A DNA stretch of 64,000 nucleotides from Otis tarda (taxonomy: Eukaryota > Chordata > Aves > Otidiformes > Otididae): NCBI GenBank assembly GCA_026413225.1, contig CM048554.1, positions 13,359,963 to 13,423,962 of the forward strand, given 5' to 3'. Position numbers and translations under genes: made by a program. A model generated the notes under the pieces. It did no database searches and had not been told where the DNA came from. It saw only the letters and a list, made by a program, of their open reading frames with translations. Positions within the stretch are counted from its first letter, which is position 1, and every line of letters begins with the position of its first letter. Positions 61,419 through 64,000 of the stretch are shown here, piece by piece.

Positions 61419-64000
61419 CCCTGTCAGAAGCTGTTGGAGAGGCTCAGACGTAATTGACACTGGCACCCTTTGAAGGTGCATTGTGGACCTCACCACACTT
61501 GTCATTTGTATCCAAACACGGTGCTTTCCTCCAGCTGTCATGAGTATTGTGTGGCCATAATTCTTTCAAACCCAGCATACAGCTTGTGCTGAACACTTGC
61601 GACTAAGATGGAACAAAAGAAATGAAAATGTGGTTTTGGTTTCTTTTTGGCAGACAGTGTACATAGGGTTAATTCTTCTGAGTAGCCCAGAGGTGAAATA
61701 GTAAGGTGAAGGCCTCCAGAATATTTTGTTGATGAAAACTAGTGGTATTGAGATACGATGTGCTTGTCTGCACATGAAGCTTTTTTTCTAGATAGAGAGG
61801 TATATTTTATTGGGTTCAATTAATAACTACATTCGAAGTACCAACTGTCTGCTCTCATGAGACGGAAAGCAGATTTAGCCAAATGGTGAGTGCTTTTGAA
61901 GAACACTACTGGTGATACACACATTTAAGCGAAGTAGTAATAATGTTTGGAGCTTCCTTTTTCTCTCAAGGAACCTACCAAGTGTTTCACTCAGTTCCTG
62001 CTCAAACTGTGCAGCTACTTTGAGGTTGGGATATACCTCCCATTCCGTGGCATGTCAAAATATAGGGCAGTCTTGACAGGAAGTCAGTAGTAAGCTGCTG
62101 GGTCCCTTGTATTCACACTGTAATTCTTGAACTGTTCTTTTTCTCCCAAAAAGGTGTTGATGCACTGTCATGGACAGAAAACAAAGAATGTTAGCTAATC
62201 TCTTGGCTTAAATGATTTCAGTCTCCTCTTGTTGCCAAAACCTTGACTTGTAATTCTGCCAGCCATAGACCTAGAAAGCCATGAATCTCCAAGTACAATT
62301 CTCCATTCTGATCACTGTCATTACTCATTTCTATAGCTTTACAGATAGGGGAATACTGTCCCTTGGTGCAGCCTATTTACTTACTGCTTTTACTAAACTC
62401 ATATTGAAGGTTCTTGATGCAGGGATTATTCATAGCACTCTCACTGGTTGCTGTTACTGCCTCCAAGTTCATGAATCCCAAACTGAGATCACATCATGTC
62501 GCCCAGTGTTCCTTGGACGAGCAGCATCACATTAAAATGTCATTTAAAGCAATTAATATTTTATTTATAAATACTTATAAATATTTATTATAAACAAGGC
62601 TTTAACAACAGCTCATGAGAAAACAATCTATTATGTTCGTATTAAAACACATTCAAAAGTTTAATTGTAAGAGAGAATATTCAGCTGAACCATAAAAGAA
62701 AAGCATCACAGTTCCCTGCTTTGGCCAGTTCATATCAGGCTGCCATGTTCGACTGAGAAGGTGGATTTCATTATATTCCACACTTGGTCCAGGAAACCAA
62801 ACTCTGGTGATTTAGGGAACAGCTAAATACTCTGTGCTTTTGTCTTCCTTGGGCAATACTCATTTGAGATTCTGGGTCAAATGCTGCTGTGGGATTTATA
62901 TCTAGCCCTGAAGGGACCCCCATTTTGCTGGCCCAGTAAATCAGAGGTCTAACTCCATTGGAGTCACCTTTTGTGTGGCAGGGATCCTACCTTCCTTCCT
63001 TGTGACACAACACTTGAAGTGGTTTTGTTCCCCTCTTCTGTAAAGTCTTTCTAGGAAAGCATGGAGGACAAACTTCTCAGGCTGTTTCCCCAAAACTTCA
63101 TGCCCTGTAGGAGAAGGATGTCTTTGGCTGAGATCCACTGCTTCGTAATATGAGGCTGAAAACAGGGCAGTTTAAAATATAAATAATAATAAAAAATAAT
63201 AAAATAATCAAAATCATAATCCTGACTCTGGTAACTGTTTTATGACTTTACCTCAAACCGGAATGACCAAACGACTCTGATTAAGTATCCTACAGAAGCA
63301 TTTAAATTCAGCAATTTTAATAGTTCTTAACAGCTCCCGTTGATGGTATTATTTTTCATTGGGAAGAAAAATGGTTATTGCTCACATTGACCTCCAGTAA
63401 ATCTTGTCACCCAGCCCATACCCTAGTCTCGAAATATAATTAAAGCACTCTGTTTTGATAATAGTGACTTACAAAAGTGTAGGAACTAGTATTTACATTT
63501 TCTCTTTTTATTGCTCTTAAGTTTGGTATGAAAAGAAAGGTAATGCAAGTAAATTACCTTAAATGGCCATGACTGATTTATTTCTGTCTGGGAGTGTTGC
63601 AGTTTACATACATCAAATATATATAATTTTTTTTTTTTTCAAGATTACCTCAGTGTTTGATTGGCCTTTTATTTTTTTTCACTGTGGTGATTTTAAATTC
63701 AATCCATAGTGTGAGCACCTTCAGAGGACCGAAGCAGTTGTTTTTACCCTACATGAAAAAAAAAGCAACTAAACAAATAAATAAAAAATCAGGTTTGCAG
63801 CTATATATTTCTGAAAACTGCTGTTCATAATATTTTGTGTTGTTGTAGCAACATGTTCCTCATCTATATTTAGTTTAATAGCTGCTTTTGGAATATTGCA
63901 AGCTAGTACAGTATATTATCAAGTGGTTTGAATGACATCATAACCTATGAGTGTCATCTCTGGTGGGTTATAAAATCCTCCCAAACCCTCCGTTTGTATT
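61419..64000. other. Unique AT-rich non-coding DNA
   Basis: No gene is seen; AT-rich tracts at 62560-62595 and 63172-63220. Confidence 0.55.
63172..63220. repeat. (AAT)n-like AT-rich tract
   Basis: Imperfect AAT/AATA units with two C interruptions. Confidence 0.8.

Noticed and set aside
1-64000. Search for tRNA, rRNA, CRISPR arrays, operons, LTR elements and retroviral genes
   Set aside because: Nothing supporting any of these was seen; there are no cloverleaf-like A/B boxes, regular spaced repeats, long terminal repeats or viral motifs.

Overview
The window looks like vertebrate, most likely avian, non-coding DNA. It is AT-rich, with very few interspersed repeats. Its only young transposon is a 5'-truncated CR1 LINE ending in the ATTCTGTG octamer tail typical of bird CR1. 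A few decayed CR1/L3-like and MIR-like fossils remain. There are no L1, Alu or B1 elements and no bacterial-type gene organisation. CR1 also occurs in turtles and crocodilians, so 'bird' rests on the low repeat load plus CR1, and no species is named.

No complete host gene can be recognised. The one unambiguous coding relic is the reverse-transcriptase C-terminal part of the CR1 (minus strand, 10387-11578). It is open for about 270 codons and then broken by a small tandem duplication. The rest reads as a large intron or an intergenic desert. Several short open segments are flanked by good splice signals. The best is a symmetrical 102-nt exon-like block at 50775-50876 on the plus strand, followed by a phase-compatible possible terminal exon at 51523. 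Others lie at 2564-2633, 12822-12931, 40375-40390 and 59104-59213 (plus), and at 3480-3568 and 30515-30555 (minus). None matches a protein I recognise. Pseudo-exons are common in introns, so all are candidates only.

Layout. 1-10.4 kb: unique sequence with a left-edge open frame, a small CpG-rich island (6879-7150) and an 18-nt perfect palindrome (9231-9248). 10.4-11.6 kb: the CR1. 11.6-30 kb: unique AT-rich DNA with MIR/L3 fossils, a (GC)n(AC)n tract and several blocks that read like conserved regulatory elements. 30-49 kb: more such blocks, a G-quadruplex motif (35952-35972) and a 147-nt tract made almost only of A and C (45139-45285). 49-60 kb: the densest cluster of exon-like segments. 60-64 kb: an old L3/CR1 fragment and AT-rich DNA.

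The most useful window-wide signal is strand asymmetry. I count seven uninterrupted T runs of 16 or more on the plus strand and no A run longer than about 12. A T-rich sense strand is a known property of transcribed introns. If the bias holds across all bases, the window probably lies inside a long plus-strand transcription unit, which would favour the plus-strand exon candidates. No previously undescribed system is demonstrated here.
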